This document shows positions 10,801 through 13,387 of a stretch of 13,387 bases of DNA, piece by piece. This DNA comes from Candidatus Kuenenbacteria bacterium CG10_big_fil_rev_8_21_14_0_10_36_11 (lineage in GTDB: Bacteria > Patescibacteriota > Patescibacteriia > UBA2196). Under the pieces are notes generated by a model that made no database searches, had not been told where the DNA came from, and saw only the letters and a program-made list of their open reading frames with translations. The stretch lies in contig PFBP01000032.1 of assembly GCA_002778535.1 (NCBI GenBank), positions 178-13,564 on the forward strand. The letters run 5' to 3'. The position numbers were made by a program, and so were the translations under genes. Position 1 is the stretch's first letter. Each line of letters begins with the position of its first letter.

Positions 10801-13387
10801 TTACGCCCCATGGCATTTCTTATATTTCTTCCCACTGCCGCACGGGCAAGGGTCATTACGGCCGACTTTTTTATTATTTTTATCAGACCTAAAGGTCGGA
10901 GTTACATTTTCACTGAACACTTGGCGCTGAGGCTGAGCTGGAGCCAAACTAACTTTAAAAATAGTATACACCACCTGTTTCCTGATGTTGTCCAATAACT
11001 CCTGAAACATGCGCCTGGCTTGATTTTTATATTCAACCAGTGGATCTTTTTGGCCATAACCCACAAGTCCGATGCCAGTCCTCATATGATCCATGGCGTC
11101 AATATGCTCTACCCAAAGCATGTCAATGGAGCGCAAAAGCACTGCTTTTTCCACCAAGCACATCGGCTCTGCTTTTTCGCCAACCTGCTTTTTTAAATTC
11201 TCATCAGCATTAATTTTATTTTCCAGTTCTGCATATTTTTGCTCTACCAAACTAAAAACATATTCCTTTAATTCAGAAACATCTTTTATGTTTTTGATAT
11301 TATTTTCTTCTTCAGGAGTCAAGACAAAAATAGTTTTTAAAACTTCCAAAATTTCCTGATAATTCCAATCGCCATTTTCATTAACAATATGAAAATCTAT
11401 TACACGCTCAATTTCCTCTTTTATATTTGATAAAATAATTTCCTTAAGTGCTTTCTGTGTTTTTGTGCTTTCTGTGTTTTCTGTATTTCCAGTAAATCCA
11501 AGTATTTCATTTCTCTTTCTGTAAATTACTTCACGATGTTTATTTATCACATCATCATATTCTACCAAATGTTTCCTGATATCAAAATTGTGTCCTTCAA
11601 CTTTCATCTGTGCTTTTTCAATTGAATTGGAAATCATTTTGTTTTCAATTGCTGTCTCATCTGGCAAGCCCAAAGTCTGCATTAAAGACTTCATTCTTTC
11701 TCCGCCAAAAATACGCATCAAATCATCTTCCATAGAAACGAGGAATTGCGACTCGCCAGGGTCGCCTTGCCGGCCGGCCCGGCCGCGCAGCTGATTATCA
11801 ATTCGCCTTGATTCATGCCGTTCAGTGCCAAGCACACATAAACCGCCTAATTCTTTTACTTTTTCCTGCTCTTCAGGAGTAGCCGGGTTGCCGCCTAAAA
11901 TAATATCAACGCCGCGGCCAGCCATATTTGTGGCAATAGTCACAGCGCCGATTCGGCCCGCTTGAGCAATTATCTCTGCTTCACGCTCGTGATTTTTTGC
12001 ATTTAAAATTTGATGTGGCACAGCTTCGCGCTGTAGTAATTCAGCCAGATATTCATTATTTTCAATAGAAATTGTGCCAACCAAAATTGGCTGGCCAAGT
12101 TCATGACGGCGTTTAATTTCTTTAACCAATGTCTGGTATTTGCCAGCTGTGTTTTTAAAAATCGCGTCTGGTTTATCAATTCTTATCATTAGTTTATTAG
12201 TCGGAATTATCACCACATCCAAATCATATATTTTAGAAAATTCTTCGCCTTCGGTCGCGGCTGTGCCTGTCATACCTGATAATTTTTTATAAAGACGAAA
12301 ATAATTCTGAAAAGTAATCGTGGCCATGGTAATGGATTCCTGTTTTACCTGCACGCCTTCCTTGGCCTCAATCGCCTGATGCAAACCTTCGGAATAACGA
12401 CGGCCAAACATCAAGCGGCCAGTAAATTCGTCAACAATAATAATCTCACCATTTTGAATTACATAGTCGCGGTCTTTTTTAAAAAGCACTCGCGCGCGCA
12501 AAGCTTGTTCAATATGATGCACTTCGCGCACCCCGCGTTCCGTATAAATATTTTCCACGCCTAAAAATTTTTCCATTTTCGCAATGCCTTCTTCAGTCAA
12601 AATGGCGGCTTTCATTTTTTCATCAATATTATAATCTTCATTTTCTTTAAGACGCGATACCAACTCGGCAAACTGGTGATATTTTTCCGTAGGCTCTGCG
12701 TCAGGCGCGGAAATAATTAAAGGCGTGCGCGCTTCGTCAATTAAAATTGAATCTACTTCATCCACAATAGCAAAATGCAATTCTCTTTGCACTTTATCTT
12801 CTAAACTCTGGACCATATTATCACGCAAATAATCAAAACCATATTCATTATTAGTGCCATAAGTAATATCAGCTTCGTAAGCTAATTTTCTTGGCACTGG
12901 TAGTAAATAATCTTCCACGACTTTATACATGCCAACCGCATCTCTTTTATTGTCAAGTTCACCACTTTCAATTTGATTATTTTGTTTGGAATTTAAAATT
13001 TGAGATTTGGAATTTGTTTGGAAATTGGAAAACTTGTCCTGAACTTGATTCAGGGTTGGAAATTGGAAATTTTTAGCAGTAGAATTATATAAAAAAGCAC
13101 TCTCGTGGTTTAAACATCCAACCGTCATTCCCAGATAGTCGTATATCTGTCCCATCCAAACAGCATCGCGGCGGGCCAGATAATCATTAACTGTAATTAA
13201 ATGAACACCGTGGCCAGTCAGCGCGTTTAAATAAACAGCGGCTGTGGCAGCCAAAGTTTTGCCTTCGCCAGTTTTCATCTCCGCGATATTGCCTTCATGC
13301 AAAACCATTGAAGCAATTAACTGGACATCATAATGCCTTTGGCCCAAAGTGCGGCGAGCAGCTTCGCGCACTAAAGCAAAACATTCT
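10801..13387 (-). CDS. secA: Protein translocase ATPase SecA, 5' end beyond the window
   Basis: Motor ATPase that drives unfolded preproteins through SecYEG. The frame is open to the right edge; the visible fragment starts in the conserved ECFALVREAARR region, so roughly 65-70 N-terminal codons are missing by comparison with E. coli SecA. Seen in order: Walker A MKTGEGKT, TYGTNNEYGFDYLRDNM, Walker B-type VDEVDSILIDEARTPL, the preprotein cross-linking domain, TGTAATEGEEF, TNMAGRGVDIILGG, RIDNQLRGRAGRQGDPG, the helical scaffold and wing regions, and a C-terminal zinc-binding tail NDPCPCGSGKKYKKCHG. Three stretches look like in-frame repeat additions: before the NNEYGFDYLRDN region (12985-13070), after KHREVIYRKRNEI (11448-11481), and in the linker before the zinc tail (10886-10907). 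The core motifs are intact. Stop TAA 10801-10803. Confidence 0.97.
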   Translation of the reverse strand, partial: ECFALVREAARRTLGQRHYDVQLIASMVLHEGNIAEMKTGEGKTLAATAAVYLNALTGHGVHLITVNDYLARRDAVWMGQIYDYLGMTVGCLNHESAFLYNSTAKNFQFPTLNQVQDKFSNFQTNSKSQILNSKQNNQIESGELDNKRDAVGMYKVVEDYLLPVPRKLAYEADITYGTNNEYGFDYLRDNMVQSLEDKVQRELHFAIVDEVDSILIDEARTPLIISAPDAEPTEKYHQFAELVSRLKENEDYNIDEKMKAAILTEEGIAKMEKFLGVENIYTERGVREVHHIEQALRARVLFKKDRDYVIQNGEIIIVDEFTGRLMFGRRYSEGLHQAIEAKEGVQVKQESITMATITFQNYFRLYKKLSGMTGTAATEGEEFSKIYDLDVVIIPTNKLMIRIDKPDAIFKNTAGKYQTLVKEIKRRHELGQPILVGTISIENNEYLAELLQREAVPHQILNAKNHEREAEIIAQAGRIGAVTIATNMAGRGVDIILGGNPATPEEQEKVKELGGLCVLGTERHESRRIDNQLRGRAGRQGDPGESQFLVSMEDDLMRIFGGERMKSLMQTLGLPDETAIENKMISNSIEKAQMKVEGHNFDIRKHLVEYDDVINKHREVIYRKRNEILGFTGNTENTESTKTQKALKEIILSNIKEEIERVIDFHIVNENGDWNYQEILEVLKTIFVLTPEEENNIKNIKDVSELKEYVFSLVEQKYAELENKINADENLKKQVGEKAEPMCLVEKAVLLRSIDMLWVEHIDAMDHMRTGIGLVGYGQKDPLVEYKNQARRMFQELLDNIRKQVVYTIFKVSLAPAQPQRQVFSENVTPTFRSDKNNKKVGRNDPCPCGSGKKYKKCHGA
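10886..10907. repeat. GGCCTAAAGGCC-family repeat inside the secA C-terminal linker
   Basis: GACC-TAAA-GGTC followed by GGAGTTACAT. It matches 6209-6230 at 20 of 22 bases, and the two differences are at paired stem positions. In secA it encodes NVTPTFRS. Confidence 0.85.
11448..11481. repeat. 17-base tandem repeat inside secA
   Basis: GTGCTTTCTGTGTTTTT (11448-11464) is followed by a copy differing only in the last base (11465-11481), then a partial unit. On the coding strand it gives the Thr/Lys/Glu-rich stretch NTENTESTKTQK in the helical scaffold region. Confidence 0.75.
12985..13070. repeat. Nested repeats inside secA
   Basis: An AT-rich element of the TTTGGAAATTGG family (like 2605-2630 upstream of hsp20) is interrupted by the palindrome CCTGAA-CTTGA-TTCAGG (13038-13054), after which GTTGGAAATTGGAAA resumes. 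The frame stays open and encodes an Asn/Gln/Ser-rich stretch absent from typical SecA. Confidence 0.8.

Noticed and set aside
13369..13371. A secA start codon at GTG 13369-13371.
   Set aside because: This is the internal Val of ALVREAARR; the frame continues upstream to the window edge with conserved SecA residues.

Overview
The window looks like part of a small fermentative bacterium, most likely a member of the Candidate Phyla Radiation (Patescibacteria). This is an inference from AT-rich coding, very compact gene order, few recognisable Shine-Dalgarno sites, a stripped-down acetate fermentation module, and many short palindromic repeats lying both between genes and, in frame, inside housekeeping genes. 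TGA is used as a stop (recJ, rnhA, the zinc-ribbon gene), so the TGA-to-glycine code of Gracilibacteria and Absconditabacteria is unlikely. No rRNA, tRNA, CRISPR array, transposase or phage gene was seen.

All twelve genes are on the minus strand, so transcription runs from the right edge to the left. In that order: secA (5' end off the right edge), a PduL-type phosphotransacylase, ackA, a fused gamma-alpha 2-oxoacid:ferredoxin oxidoreductase subunit, its beta subunit, recJ, rnhA (4-nt overlap with recJ), then a heat-shock block hrcA, grpE, hsp20, a small unknown zinc-ribbon gene, and dnaK (3' end off the left edge). A perfect CIRCE operator and a consensus sigma-70-type promoter sit at the rnhA/hrcA junction, with the operator overlapping the last rnhA codons. 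This marks the start of an HrcA-controlled heat-shock unit.

The metabolic block forms a complete route: a 2-oxoacid (probably pyruvate) is oxidised to acyl-CoA with reduction of ferredoxin, PduL converts acyl-CoA to acyl phosphate, and AckA makes ATP and acetate. RecJ and RNase HI are a DNA repair and RNA:DNA-hybrid pair. SecA is the motor of protein export.

The most unusual feature is the repeat load. At least six families of short palindromic or AT-rich repeats occupy almost every intergenic gap. Related sequences also form in-frame additions in secA (three sites), recJ, pduL, the oxidoreductase alpha subunit (several sites) and probably grpE. One family has an intergenic copy and a coding copy that differ only by a compensatory pair of changes in the stem. 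Another is interrupted inside secA by a palindrome of a different family. This resembles the Rickettsia palindromic elements in behaviour, but with several families at once.
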